From Pseudarthrobacter siccitolerans (GTDB lineage Bacteria; Actinomycetota; Actinomycetes; Actinomycetales; Micrococcaceae): 64,000 nucleotides of DNA. Both the position numbers and the translations under genes were made by a program. Under the pieces are notes generated by a model. The model worked only from the letters and a program-made list of their open reading frames with translations, was not told the DNA's origin and ran no database searches. The stretch's first letter is position 1; the number at the start of each line of letters is the position of its first letter. This document shows, piece by piece, positions 17,682-25,306 of the stretch. The DNA is taken from NCBI RefSeq assembly GCF_030823375.1, contig NZ_JAUSXB010000001.1, forward strand, positions 3,906,001 through 3,970,000, written 5' to 3'.

Positions 17682-18494
17682 GTGGAACGCAGGAAGTTGT
17701 TCGGGAACGGAACCGGTGGGGCGATGGCGAAGGCCCCCCGCGTTGATCTGCCGGAGGCCGGCCTCGTGGCGGTCCTGCTCTTGCTTGCCGTTGCCAGCTG
17801 GGTGTTTACGTCCACGCAGCTGACGGGGATGGACATGGGCACCTGGACCGCCCCGGGGCCGCCGGGCTTCTTCACCCTGACGTGGGTGGTGATGCTCGCA
17901 GCCATGATGTTCCCGTCAGCGGCGCCGATGGTGGTGGCGTACCACCGGATCCAGCACCACCGGCGGCATGCCGGCCGGTACGCGCCGGTAGGGTCCACCG
18001 TCGTCTTTGTGGCCGGATACCTGGCATCATGGACCGCGTTCGGGCTGGTGGCCTATGTGCTGTACGAGTGGGCGGCAGTGCTGGCGCCGGGAGTTTTTGC
18101 TCCGGACCGGGGAGGCCGCTACGTCGCTGCCGGTGTCATCCTCATGGCGGCCCTTTATCAGCTCACACCGGTCAAGAATGTGAGCCTCATGAAATGCCGC
18201 TCGCCTATGGACTTCATCCTGCACCGGATGCGGCCCGGCTACGCGGGAGCCCTGCGGATGGGCATGGAGCACGGTGTCTGGTGCGTGGCATGCTGCTGGG
18301 CACTGATGACGGCGCTGTTCGCGCTCGGCGTGATGAGTGTCGGCTGGATGGCCCTGATCGGCGCCTTTATTGCGGGGGAGAAGATGCTGCCGTGGAGGCG
18401 GACTGCCAACCGCCTTGTTGCGGTGGCACTGGCCGTGATCGCGCTGGGCCTGGCATTCGTTCCGGCGGCGGCGACTAACGGGATGGGGATGTAG
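17682..18494 (+). CDS. DUF2182 predicted metal-binding integral membrane protein
   Basis: This 270-residue protein has about six membrane segments. The family-specific pattern is clear: MDMGTWTAPGPPGFFTLTWV, VMLAAMMFPSAAPMVVAYHR, a YQLTPVKNVSLMKCRSP loop with conserved Lys-Cys, a GMEHGVWCVACCWALM segment with paired Cys, and LMTALFALGVMSVGWMALIG. The His/Cys/Met-rich set suggests metal binding. GTG 17682 is used as the start; ATG 17724 (MAKAPRVDL) is a possible alternative. It follows the DUF1326 gene in an apparent two-gene operon. Confidence 0.85.
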   Translation: MERRKLFGNGTGGAMAKAPRVDLPEAGLVAVLLLLAVASWVFTSTQLTGMDMGTWTAPGPPGFFTLTWVVMLAAMMFPSAAPMVVAYHRIQHHRRHAGRYAPVGSTVVFVAGYLASWTAFGLVAYVLYEWAAVLAPGVFAPDRGGRYVAAGVILMAALYQLTPVKNVSLMKCRSPMDFILHRMRPGYAGALRMGMEHGVWCVACCWALMTALFALGVMSVGWMALIGAFIAGEKMLPWRRTANRLVAVALAVIALGLAFVPAAATNGMGM

Positions 18495-18600
18495 GCTGCT
18501 GAGGCGGACAGCAGGATCCTGGAGGAGAGCAGCCAGACGAACAGGACCTAGATCGTCTCCTGGAGGAATTCCTGCGCCCGTAGGAAACACCGTCTAAACG

Positions 18601-18665
18601 GCGGTTGCTATCCCCTGAACCGGGACCACCTCAACCTGGACCCGCGTCCCGGAACTTCTGCATTG
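18601..18665 (-). pseudogene. DeoR-family regulator tail fragment
   Basis: The minus strand reads MQKFRDAG in one frame and VQVEVVPVQGIATAV in the next, the extreme C-terminus of a DeoR regulator like that at 40648 (VQKFRDAGVQVEVATVGS). It is directly joined to an IS630 fragment. It is only about 20 residues and frameshifted, so non-functional. Confidence 0.5.
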
Positions 18666-18875
18666 GGCGGGGTCGGTGCGGTCGCGAGTATTTGTTCTGC
18701 TGTTTTGGTCCAGGTGAAGGGTGTGGGACTGGTGTTCCACTCGTTGACCCATTTGCGGATCTTGGTTTCGAGCGCCTGGACGCTGTGGTGGTCGCTGCGG
18801 CGCAGCAGGTCCTCGGTGACGAAGCCTAAGAACCGCTCGCCCTGGTTTTTGTTGCGAGTGAAATCGAGCATGTTG
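18666..18875 (-). mobile_element. IS630-family transposase C-terminal fragment
   Basis: The minus strand encodes GERFLGFVTEDLLRRSDHHS, VQALETKIRKWVNEWN and FTWTKTAEQIL, the conserved C-terminal end of IS630/Tc1-type transposases (part of the DDE core with the third acidic region). Only about 70 residues remain. One end runs into a DeoR tail fragment and the other stops about 85 bases before the divergent methyltransferase gene. No terminal repeats were identified. Bases 18495-18600 hold nothing else. Confidence 0.7.
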
Positions 18876-18957
18876 CGACGATCGTTGGAAACCGCCCAAG
18901 TGGCCGCCGTCGCCCTTCCCCTTCCTTCGTGGTGGAGCGCCGTTGTAGGGTCAGGGC

Positions 18958-19845
18958 GTGATCGTCCCTGATATTTCCCAGAACGCCGTGGCCGTCGCGG
19001 ATCACTACGACGAGCTCGATCCCATATACCGTCGCGTGTGGGGGGAGCATGTCCACCACGGGCTATGGGCCACGGGCAGCGAGACATCCGCCGCGGCCGT
19101 CGAGGCGCTGGTGGACACAGTCGGCGATCGGCTGGACCTCATGCCCGGCCAGGCGGGGGTCGACATCGGCTGCGGCTACGGCTCCACCGCAAGGCATCTC
19201 GCGGTGACGCGAGGGATCCGCGTAACGGGCTTCACGCTTTCGGCCGAGCAGGCCGACTACGCCGACGCGCATCCCGTACCCGCCGTGGACATCCATGTCC
19301 GCGACTGGCTTGTCAACGGGCTGGCGGATGCCTCGGCCGATGCCGCCTGGGCGATCGAGTCGAGCGAGCACATGGTCGATAAGCCCACGTTCTTCGCCGA
19401 GGCGCACCGCGTGCTGGCACCCGGCGGCCGCTTCGTCATCTGCGCGTGGCTCGCCGAGACCGACGCCCATGGGTGGAAGATCCGCCACCTGCTCGAACCG
19501 ATCTGCCGCGAAGGGCGCCTGCCCTCGATGGGCACGCGGGAGGAGTATGAGGCGATGGCAACGACCGCCGGCTTTACGATCACCGGCTATGAGGATGTCA
19601 GCCGCCGCGTCGCCCGCACCTGGCCGATTTGCGCTGGCCGGCTCTTGAAAGCCATGCTCGTCGATCCCGAGACACGCCGCCTCGCCCTTGGCGCGCGCAA
19701 CCGCATCGCCTTTCTGAGCATTCCCCGCCTGATACTGGCCTACCGCACCGGTGCGATGCGCTATGGGATATTCACGCTATCGAAGGCGGGGGAGAACGGG
19801 GCACGACGTGAACCCGGCATATCAACGCAGCAGCAAGCTGTCTGA
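18958..19845 (+). CDS. Class I SAM-dependent methyltransferase
   Basis: This 295-residue protein has the SAM-binding motif GVDIGCGYGSTARHLAV (motif I), followed by GFTLSAEQADYA, the acidic AWAIESSEHM region (motif II-like) and VLAPGGRFVICAWLAE (post II). This arrangement is shared by cyclopropane-fatty-acid-synthase-like and tocopherol/sarcosine-type small-molecule methyltransferases; the acceptor cannot be deduced. The GTG start is the first in-frame start. It is flanked by an IS630 fragment upstream and DeoR debris downstream, so I infer arrival by transfer. Confidence 0.8.
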   Translation: MIVPDISQNAVAVADHYDELDPIYRRVWGEHVHHGLWATGSETSAAAVEALVDTVGDRLDLMPGQAGVDIGCGYGSTARHLAVTRGIRVTGFTLSAEQADYADAHPVPAVDIHVRDWLVNGLADASADAAWAIESSEHMVDKPTFFAEAHRVLAPGGRFVICAWLAETDAHGWKIRHLLEPICREGRLPSMGTREEYEAMATTAGFTITGYEDVSRRVARTWPICAGRLLKAMLVDPETRRLALGARNRIAFLSIPRLILAYRTGAMRYGIFTLSKAGENGARREPGISTQQQAV

Positions 19846-19851
19846 CCGGAC

Positions 19852-20166
19852 TTAGGGGCGAACGGGAGTGGCCGCTTCGTTTCCCACCACAGTCGTCCAG
19901 GGGCGGGCGGTCCATGAGGATACGAGACCGCCGGTGACATAGGGATCGGCGGCTGCGAAAGCTCTTGCAGCCTCCACTGGATTCTCGCCGGTGAAGATCA
20001 GCAACCCACTGAAAGGTCCGTCACCAACGGCTCCGCCCAGCAGAAGCTTGCCCCGTTCGACTGCTTCCCACGCTGCCCTGAGGTGGTCTGTGCGGTATTT
20101 TTCGCGGGTTTCAAGGTAGTTGTCCTCGTAGGTGTACTCGAGCACGGCGTGCATGGGTGTCTCCAT
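19852..20166 (-). CDS. YciI-like protein
   Basis: The protein begins METPMHAVLEYTYEDNYLET and runs through REKYRTDHLRAAWEAVERGK, LLLGGAVGDGPFSGLLIF and AAADPYVTGGLVSSW. This is the YCII-related dimeric alpha+beta-barrel fold with the family's conserved His (in RTDHL) and Asp (in ADPYV). The start at 20166 or, four codons in, 20154 suits the fold better than the longer frame reaching 20232. YciI-like proteins are small, mostly uncharacterised and possibly enzymatic. It overlaps no other gene and converges with the methyltransferase. Confidence 0.75.
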   Translation of the reverse strand: METPMHAVLEYTYEDNYLETREKYRTDHLRAAWEAVERGKLLLGGAVGDGPFSGLLIFTGENPVEAARAFAAADPYVTGGLVSSWTARPWTTVVGNEAATPVRP

Positions 20167-20216
20167 TTCGTTCACCGGTTTCAATCGTTGTAGGAGCAGC
20201 GTACCCAGCGAGCCTA

Positions 20217-20260
20217 GTTTCGACATTCTCAACCACCGCTAGACCGCAGCCTCCTCAACG
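20217..20260. repeat. Dispersed GGTTGAG/CTCAACC repeat (degenerate copy)
   Basis: GTTTCGACATTCTCAACCACC followed by CCTCCTCAACG is a degraded copy of the repeat seen at 40597. As at 40597, it sits directly 3' of a DeoR reading frame (here the remnant at 20255). Confidence 0.5.
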
Positions 20261-20460
20261 TTCTACCCCGCATCCCTGAACTTCTGCACCTGCTCCGGAT
20301 CGGCGCCGTCCTCCGTCACCGAAATCCAGGGCAAAGCGAGGCGTGCCCAGACCTGGAACGGCCGCATACTCCGCAGCCGGCCGCCGAAAAGTCCACCTCG
20401 ATGCCCTCGGAATCGGCGAGAGCCTATGCCAGCACATCGAGCGCTTCGCCGGAACCATTC
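20255..20460 (-). pseudogene. DeoR-family regulator remnant with internal deletion
   Basis: The minus strand reads ALADSEGIEVD from the middle of a DeoR effector domain, then jumps to RPFQVWARLALPWISVTEDG, ADPEQVQKFRDAG at the C-terminus. The matching parts in the intact DeoR at 40648 are ELADSEGIEVD and RPFHAWARLALPWTLVTDDG. About 70 residues between them are missing, as is the DNA-binding domain. The 3' flank also matches the 3' flank of the intact gene, so a whole copied segment decayed. Bases 20461-20630 contain no gene. Confidence 0.7.
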
Positions 20461-20630
20461 CAGGGCCTCATCAAGGACTCCCGTTGCGCACAAGTGGCAA
20501 ACGACTTAGTTGGACTTGGTCCTAACGGCATCAGGGTCTAGCCAGGCGAAGGCTTTGAGAATTCGTGCTGCGCCCTTTGGATACTAAACGCATGAGTGAC
20601 AGGTCAAAGCGTTACATGTAACGTTGGGCT

Positions 20631-20834
20631 ATGAGCGTTAGGGATCGGGTTGCCCGGCATCGTGTTGCCATGCGAGAACGGGGCTTCCGGCAGATTCAGA
20701 TGTGGGTGCCGGACGCGCGCACGGACGAGTTCAGGCGCGAGGCCGAACGTCAGGCGCTGGCGGTTGCCGCTGCCGACCGTGCCTGCGACGATCAGGACTT
20801 CGTCGAACAGATCTCGGAAGACTTGCCGGAGTGA
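20631..20834 (+). CDS. MazE-type antitoxin (DUF3018-like)
   Basis: This 67-residue protein, SVRDRVARHRVAMRERGFRQ then IQMWVPDARTDEFRREAERQ, matches the short antitoxin MazE/DUF3018 type. It has a basic N-terminal DNA-binding segment, a strand with QMWVPD, and an acidic C-terminal helix (DRACDDQDFVEQISEDLPE) that should wrap the toxin. Its stop overlaps the GTG start of the MazF-like toxin by four bases, the usual translational coupling. The pair probably represses its own promoter in 20461-20630. Confidence 0.85.
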   Translation: MSVRDRVARHRVAMRERGFRQIQMWVPDARTDEFRREAERQALAVAAADRACDDQDFVEQISEDLPE

Positions 20835-21157
20835 ATCGCGGTGAGCTCTGGACAGTATCAGGCGGAACGCATGCGCAGAAACCGCGGCCGGCGCTCATCA
20901 TCCAGGATGACTTGTTCGCGGCATCAGAATCGATCACCCTCCTCCCGCTGACCTCGCACCTCACGGACGCTCCATTGCTCCGGCTGACGGTGAACCCCAG
21001 CCCCTTGACAGGGTTGGCACAAAACAGCCAGATCATGGTGGACAAGCTGACAACGGTACGACGCGCTAACCTCGCCCAGCGAATAGGCAGAATCGATTCC
21101 GAAACCATGGTTGCTGTTGAGCAATCGCTCGCCGTCTTTCTCGGCCTGGCACGCTGA
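20831..21157 (+). CDS. PemK/MazF-family toxin
   Basis: Starting at the GTG that overlaps the antitoxin stop, the protein begins VNRGELWTVSGG. It continues KPRPALIIQDDLF, SITLLPLTSHL, SQIMVDKLTTVRRANLAQRI and VEQSLAVFLGLAR, the complete core of MazF/PemK ribonucleases. The family's catalytic Arg and Thr/Ser positions are seen in KPRPALI and LPLTSH. At 108 residues it is full length. It is expected to cleave mRNA at short sequence motifs when the antitoxin is degraded. Longer in-frame starts upstream overlap the antitoxin and are not used. Confidence 0.88.
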   Translation: MNRGELWTVSGGTHAQKPRPALIIQDDLFAASESITLLPLTSHLTDAPLLRLTVNPSPLTGLAQNSQIMVDKLTTVRRANLAQRIGRIDSETMVAVEQSLAVFLGLAR

Positions 21158-21278
21158 TGGAGGACGACGGGCCAGCCCGCTGGTCACGGCGGGCAGGAAC
21201 ACCACGGTGATTCCCGGCGTCGTGCCTGAACAGATCGCGGAACTGAAGCCGCACGCCGTCGCTGTGGTCGGGGAACTC

Positions 21279-21620
21279 CTAGCCCTCGCGGTCGATCTGC
21301 AGGTAGCTGAGTCCGCTGACGTCGAGCCAGAACTGGGTGGGAGTCTCCACCAGGCGCAACAGGACGCCTTCGCAGGAACTGCAGCGCACTACAATGCCCG
21401 GGGCGTCAGCGTAGACCTTTGCCTCCGCGAAGGCCCGGACGGCGCCGCAGTGCTTGCACCGTCCGATCGCCGCGATGAGATCGATGCGGAACACTTCCCA
21501 CAGGGGTCCTGCCGCCGCGTTTCCATCGAGATGAGGGATCGGGTTGCGCTCACTACCGGCGATGTCCCGGTCCTCAGGGCCCGGGTTCTCAGCTCCCGGG
21601 GAAGCGTGTTTGCCGGTCAC
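21279..21620 (-). CDS. DUF6510 family zinc-ribbon protein
   Basis: This 113-residue protein contains PHLDGNAAAGPLWEVF, then two Cys pairs, RCKHCGAVRAF and VRCSSCEGVLLRL, forming a zinc ribbon, and ends WLDVSGLSYLQI. This matches the DUF6510 pattern. It is the last gene of a minus-strand trio, overlapping the ferredoxin-reductase-type gene by four bases. Its conserved place beside that oxidoreductase pair suggests an accessory or regulatory role, but no function is known. The first 30 residues are low-complexity and polar. Confidence 0.7.
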   Translation of the reverse strand: MTGKHASPGAENPGPEDRDIAGSERNPIPHLDGNAAAGPLWEVFRIDLIAAIGRCKHCGAVRAFAEAKVYADAPGIVVRCSSCEGVLLRLVETPTQFWLDVSGLSYLQIDREG

Positions 21621-22384
21621 TGGGTTCCTCCCGTTCCGCCGAAGCGTTCAGTCTTGATCGAGGCGGCGGGATAGCCTGCCTCGACCAGCCATTCTGCGAC
21701 CGTTTCGACGAATACTGTCTGACCGCAGATGAAGGTGTCGGGTGCGGGGTCCGCGGGCAGGATACTCGCCAGGAGGACCTCCGCCGTGAGCCGTTTCGGT
21801 GCGGTCTGCCATCCCGGTGGCGCTTCGCGTGTGTAGACGTAGTCGACGGTCAGTTTGGGGGATTCCCGGCTCAGGGTGAGCAGCTCGTCGCGGTAGAACC
21901 CCGCCGCGGGTGACTTGAGCGAATACAGCAGCCGGAACTGGGACGGGTTTTCCGACGCCTCATGCGCGCGGATCATGGACATCAGCGGCACGATGCCGGA
22001 TCCGCCGGCGATCAGCTGCACCGGGTTCGTGTCCGTCGGCCGCCAGACGAACCAGCCGCCCACAGGGCCACGGATCTCCAGCTGGTCGCCGATGGCAACA
22101 TCCCTGACTAGATAGGGGGAGACTTCACCGTCAGGCAGCTCGTCAACGGTGATCTCCAAGAGCTCATCCATGCCGGCCGTCGCCACGGAGTAGGAGCGGA
22201 CAGCCGAATAACCGTCTTCTGCCGTAAGGCGGATATCGATGTGCTGTCCGGCGAGGTTGCCCATCAAGCCGCCAACCCGCAGGCCGATTGTTCTGGCCGT
22301 TTCCGATTCGGGCACCCGGCTGACGACTTCGGCGACGCGCCACAGGCCGCTCACGGGTCCGGCCTCATGAATACCGCTCTTCAC
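21617..22384 (-). CDS. FAD/NAD-binding ferredoxin-reductase-type oxidoreductase
   Basis: This 255-residue protein has the ferredoxin-NADP-reductase fold. The FAD site is VRSYSVATAG, and GPVGGWFVWRP is the phosphate-binding turn. IAGGSGIVPLMSMIRAHE binds the nicotinamide nucleotide, and FICGQTVFVETVAEWLVEAG is the C-terminal NAD-domain motif. There is no fused [2Fe-2S] domain. It overlaps the upstream molybdopterin-oxidoreductase gene by 20 bases and the downstream DUF6510 gene by 4, so the three form one operon in which this flavoprotein probably supplies electrons to, or takes them from, the molybdoenzyme. Confidence 0.85.
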   Translation of the reverse strand: MKSGIHEAGPVSGLWRVAEVVSRVPESETARTIGLRVGGLMGNLAGQHIDIRLTAEDGYSAVRSYSVATAGMDELLEITVDELPDGEVSPYLVRDVAIGDQLEIRGPVGGWFVWRPTDTNPVQLIAGGSGIVPLMSMIRAHEASENPSQFRLLYSLKSPAAGFYRDELLTLSRESPKLTVDYVYTREAPPGWQTAPKRLTAEVLLASILPADPAPDTFICGQTVFVETVAEWLVEAGYPAASIKTERFGGTGGTQ

Positions 22385-22961
22385 GCCACGGGTCGCCGTG
22401 GAGGTGGTACCCGTTGGATTCCCAGAAGCCCGGGATATCGTCCGGCGTCAGTTCAAGGCCGTTGACCCACTTTGCGCTCTTCCAGAAGTACAAGTGCGGC
22501 ACGAGCAGCCGGGCGGGGCCGCCGTGGGCGCGCTCCAGCGGCTCACCGTCGAATTCCCAAACCACCCAGGACCGGCCGCCCAAGAGATCCGCCAGCGGGA
22601 CATTGGTGGTGTAGCCGCCATAGGAGTGGGCCGTCGTGTACCGGCAGCTCGTTTCCACATCCTCGAACAACGTGTCCAGGGATACTCCGCGCCACGAGGT
22701 GCCCAGCTTGGACCAGCTGGTCACGCAATGGATGTCGGTGGGGATATCAACCTGCGGAAGGTCCATAAACGCCTCCCACGACCAGGCATGGCGCCGACTG
22801 GCTTCAGTGGTGATGAATAATTCCCAGTCCTGCGTGGGGATGTGGGGTGCAGGGCCGGCACTCAGGACCGGAAAACTCGCCGTCTCGTATTGGCCTGGCG
22901 GTACGGCAGGGTCGCCGCCGTGCCGTTTCCCATGAAAACCGGACGAAATGATGCCCATCAT
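22365..22961 (-). CDS. Sulfite-oxidase-like molybdopterin oxidoreductase
   Basis: The protein has the molybdopterin-binding domain of the sulfite oxidase/MsrP group. WELFITTEASRR starts the fold, DIHCVTSWSKLGTSWRGVSL contains the Mo-ligand Cys, and HSYGGYTTNVPLADLLGG, GGPARLLVPHLYFWKSAKWV and GFWESNGYHLHGDPW follow. It is about 198 residues without a dimerisation domain or signal peptide, so a small cytoplasmic version. GGAGG lies just before tandem ATGs at 22961 and 22958, so the longer frame to 23108 is not used. Substrate unknown; the adjacent flavin reductase suggests NAD(P)-linked electron flow. Confidence 0.85.
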   Translation of the reverse strand: MMGIISSGFHGKRHGGDPAVPPGQYETASFPVLSAGPAPHIPTQDWELFITTEASRRHAWSWEAFMDLPQVDIPTDIHCVTSWSKLGTSWRGVSLDTLFEDVETSCRYTTAHSYGGYTTNVPLADLLGGRSWVVWEFDGEPLERAHGGPARLLVPHLYFWKSAKWVNGLELTPDDIPGFWESNGYHLHGDPWREERYS

Positions 22962-23107
22962 GCACCTCCAGTGCGGAGCTTCCGGTCGACTCTGATCGGT
23001 TCCCCAACGATAGGGCAAGTGCCCGGCAGGGTCTAGGGACGGGCCGTTTGCAGCTCGCGGCGATAAAATCGCTGTAGGGGCACGATCGAACCGTTCAAGG
23101 AAGAACA

Positions 23108-23569
23108 ATGAAACCGATCCGTCAGAGCATTGAGGTAGCCCGCCGGCCTGAGGACGTGTTCTCCTACGCGACCGACTTTGCCAGGTTCCCCGAATGGCAG
23201 GTCGGTGCAGTCACGGCAAGCCCCATCGATGATTCTCCTGCCGGACCTGGTGCGCGGGCTGCAGTCACCCGGAAAGTTGGCCCAGGACGGTTCGCAAGGA
23301 CCGAGGTGATCAGCCGGTACCATCCACCGGGCACCCAGACAGTTGGCACCTGGACGGTCGAGGGCGTCGGCGGCCCACTCACAGCTCATGCCCACGGCAC
23401 CATCCAATCCGTATGGGACGGCGCCGGGTCGCAGGTCACCATCGATATGGACTTTGCAGGCCACGGCCTAGGCAGGTTCTTCATCCCCAGCATCGCCCGG
23501 TTCGCGGCCAGGAGGCAGCTCCCGAAGAATCTTCAGAACCTCAAGCGGGTTCTCGAACAGATCCGATAA
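23108..23569 (+). CDS. SRPBCC-family protein
   Basis: This 153-residue protein has the START/SRPBCC helix-grip pattern: IRQSIEVARRPEDVFSYATD, FARFPEWQVG, SRYHPPGTQTVGTWTVEG, QVTIDMDFAGHG and a C-terminal amphipathic helix ending LKRVLEQIR. Proteins of this polyketide-cyclase/dehydrase type bind hydrophobic ligands; no ligand can be inferred. It is divergent from the molybdoenzyme operon with a 146-base shared upstream region. Confidence 0.8.
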   Translation: MKPIRQSIEVARRPEDVFSYATDFARFPEWQVGAVTASPIDDSPAGPGARAAVTRKVGPGRFARTEVISRYHPPGTQTVGTWTVEGVGGPLTAHAHGTIQSVWDGAGSQVTIDMDFAGHGLGRFFIPSIARFAARRQLPKNLQNLKRVLEQIR

Positions 23570-23621
23570 GTGCAGCCGTGGCCCTCATGGGCGGGACGCG
23601 CGCAACGGCGACGGGAGTTCG

Positions 23622-24362
23622 GTGAAGCCGCCGGCGGCCATCAGGGCGGAGCGGGTAACGAAGGCCCTGGGCGGATTCCCCGTCCTGCAGGACGTGTCCC
23701 TGGACGTGGCGCCGTCGGAAATTCACGCCCTGGTCGGGCTGAACGGTGCCGGAAAGACGACGTTGATGCGGATCCTGCTGGGCATGCTCACACCGGACCG
23801 CGGCTCGGCCCACCTGACGGGGTTCCCGGTATCCGGGGCTGGGAAACAGGTATGGTCGCGGGTCGGGCAGATGCTGGAGACCCCGTTCGCTTACCCGGAG
23901 CTGACCGCCAGGGAGAACGTCTATTCCTCGGCGCGGCTGCACGGCATGGACCGTGCCGCCGCCGGCTCCGCGGCGGAACAGGCATTGTCTGATCTGGGGC
24001 TGGAACAATATGCGTCCCGGCGTGCCGGGACGCTGTCGCTGGGAAACCGGCAGCGAGTAGGCCTGGCCGCCGCCTTGGTCCATGGACCGGACGTCCTGGT
24101 CCTGGACGAGCCCACCAACGCACTGGACCCCCGCGGTGTCATCGTTCTCCGCCGGCTGCTTCAGGAGGCATCCCGGGACAGGGGCGCCGCCATCCTGGTC
24201 TCCAGCCACCACCTTGATGAAGTCGCACGGATGGCCGACAGGATCAGCGTGCTTCACCAGGGAAGAATCATCGGCACCCTGCAGCCCGGAACCGTCGACC
24301 TTGAACGCCGGTTCTTCGACCTGGTGCTGCAGTCCGACATCCAGGAACAGGAACAGTCATGA
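23622..24362 (+). CDS. ABC-2 type exporter, ATP-binding subunit
   Basis: This 246-residue ABC ATPase has Walker A GLNGAGKTTLMRILLG, Q-loop region VGQMLETPFAYPELTA, signature LSLGNRQRVGLAAALV and Walker B VLVLDEPTNALDP, then the His switch in SSHHLDEVARMADR. The signature has LSLGN rather than LSGGQ, as in many drug/bacteriocin-type exporters. The GTG start follows GGGAG. It overlaps the membrane subunit by four bases (ATGA). Cargo cannot be told. Confidence 0.88.
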   Translation: MKPPAAIRAERVTKALGGFPVLQDVSLDVAPSEIHALVGLNGAGKTTLMRILLGMLTPDRGSAHLTGFPVSGAGKQVWSRVGQMLETPFAYPELTARENVYSSARLHGMDRAAAGSAAEQALSDLGLEQYASRRAGTLSLGNRQRVGLAAALVHGPDVLVLDEPTNALDPRGVIVLRRLLQEASRDRGAAILVSSHHLDEVARMADRISVLHQGRIIGTLQPGTVDLERRFFDLVLQSDIQEQEQS

Positions 24363-25135
24363 GCGCCTCCGGGCAGGCCATGGAATTCGAGGCCCTGAAA
24401 TTCCGCCGGGCACCGGTTGTACGGACCGTGTCTATCCTGATCGGCGTCGGCCTGCCGGTGCTCGCAGCCGCCTTCATGGTGGCCGCGACCTCCGACGGGT
24501 CCAGCCAGATCGGCCTCAAGGCCGCAGCCATGCTGACCGCCACCGGCTGGGCCGGGTACCTGGCGATGGTGGGAATGCTTCTGTCCGTCGGGGCGCTGAT
24601 GGGCATCGGATTCGTGGTCTGCTGGAGTTTCGGGCGCGAGTTCACCGAAAAAACCGAGGCCTGTCTGTTTGCCCTGCCGGTCAGCCGGCTGCGGCTTGCC
24701 GCCGCGAAGTTTACGGTGATCCTTCTCTGGGCCCTGCTGCTGTGCCTGGTCAGCCTGGCGGTAGCCTTTCTTGCCGGCGCCCTCATCGGTCTGGGCGTGC
24801 CCGGTCCGGAGGATCTGGCAGTCGCGGCCAAGGCATGGTGTGCCGGCGCCCTGGCAGCCCTGCTGGCTTGTCCTCTCGCCGTGGTGGCCAGCGTTGCCCG
24901 CGGTTATCTTCCCGGCGTCGGCGCACTGGTTCTGCTGGTGGTCATCACCCAGGTGGTGACGGCGTTCGGAGCCGGAGCCTGGTTTCCCTACGCAGCGCCC
25001 GGGCTCTGGATGGGCATGGGCGGCGCGGCGGCCGCCGAAACAGTCAGCCCGCTGCAGCTTTACCTCTGCCTCCCGGTCTCCGCGCTCGGCATTGCCATCA
25101 CCGCCCAATGGTGGAAGAACATGCAAATCAGCTAA
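24359..25135 (+). CDS. ABC-2 type exporter, membrane subunit
   Basis: This 258-residue protein has six hydrophobic segments and the ABC-2 permease layout: a long first extracellular loop after the N-terminal helix, WSFGREFTEKTEACLFALPV as the conserved cytoplasmic segment, and the last helix LYLCLPVSALGIAITAQW. It is translationally coupled to the ATPase at 23622. Together they make a two-gene exporter of unknown substrate. Confidence 0.82.
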   Translation: MSASGQAMEFEALKFRRAPVVRTVSILIGVGLPVLAAAFMVAATSDGSSQIGLKAAAMLTATGWAGYLAMVGMLLSVGALMGIGFVVCWSFGREFTEKTEACLFALPVSRLRLAAAKFTVILLWALLLCLVSLAVAFLAGALIGLGVPGPEDLAVAAKAWCAGALAALLACPLAVVASVARGYLPGVGALVLLVVITQVVTAFGAGAWFPYAAPGLWMGMGGAAAAETVSPLQLYLCLPVSALGIAITAQWWKNMQIS

Positions 25136-25306
25136 CCCCCGCGTCCCGGAACCTCTGGGGCTGGACGACGGCGGGAGGCAAGGTCCGCCGTCGTCTTCCC
25201 GTCACGCGCCGAGTACGACGGCGGCGCTCGCCGCCCGTGCGGCAGCTGCGGGACTTTAGGGGCTTTCCCCCTATCCAGCCGGTGCCCGGACACGGAAGAT
25301 GACCCC

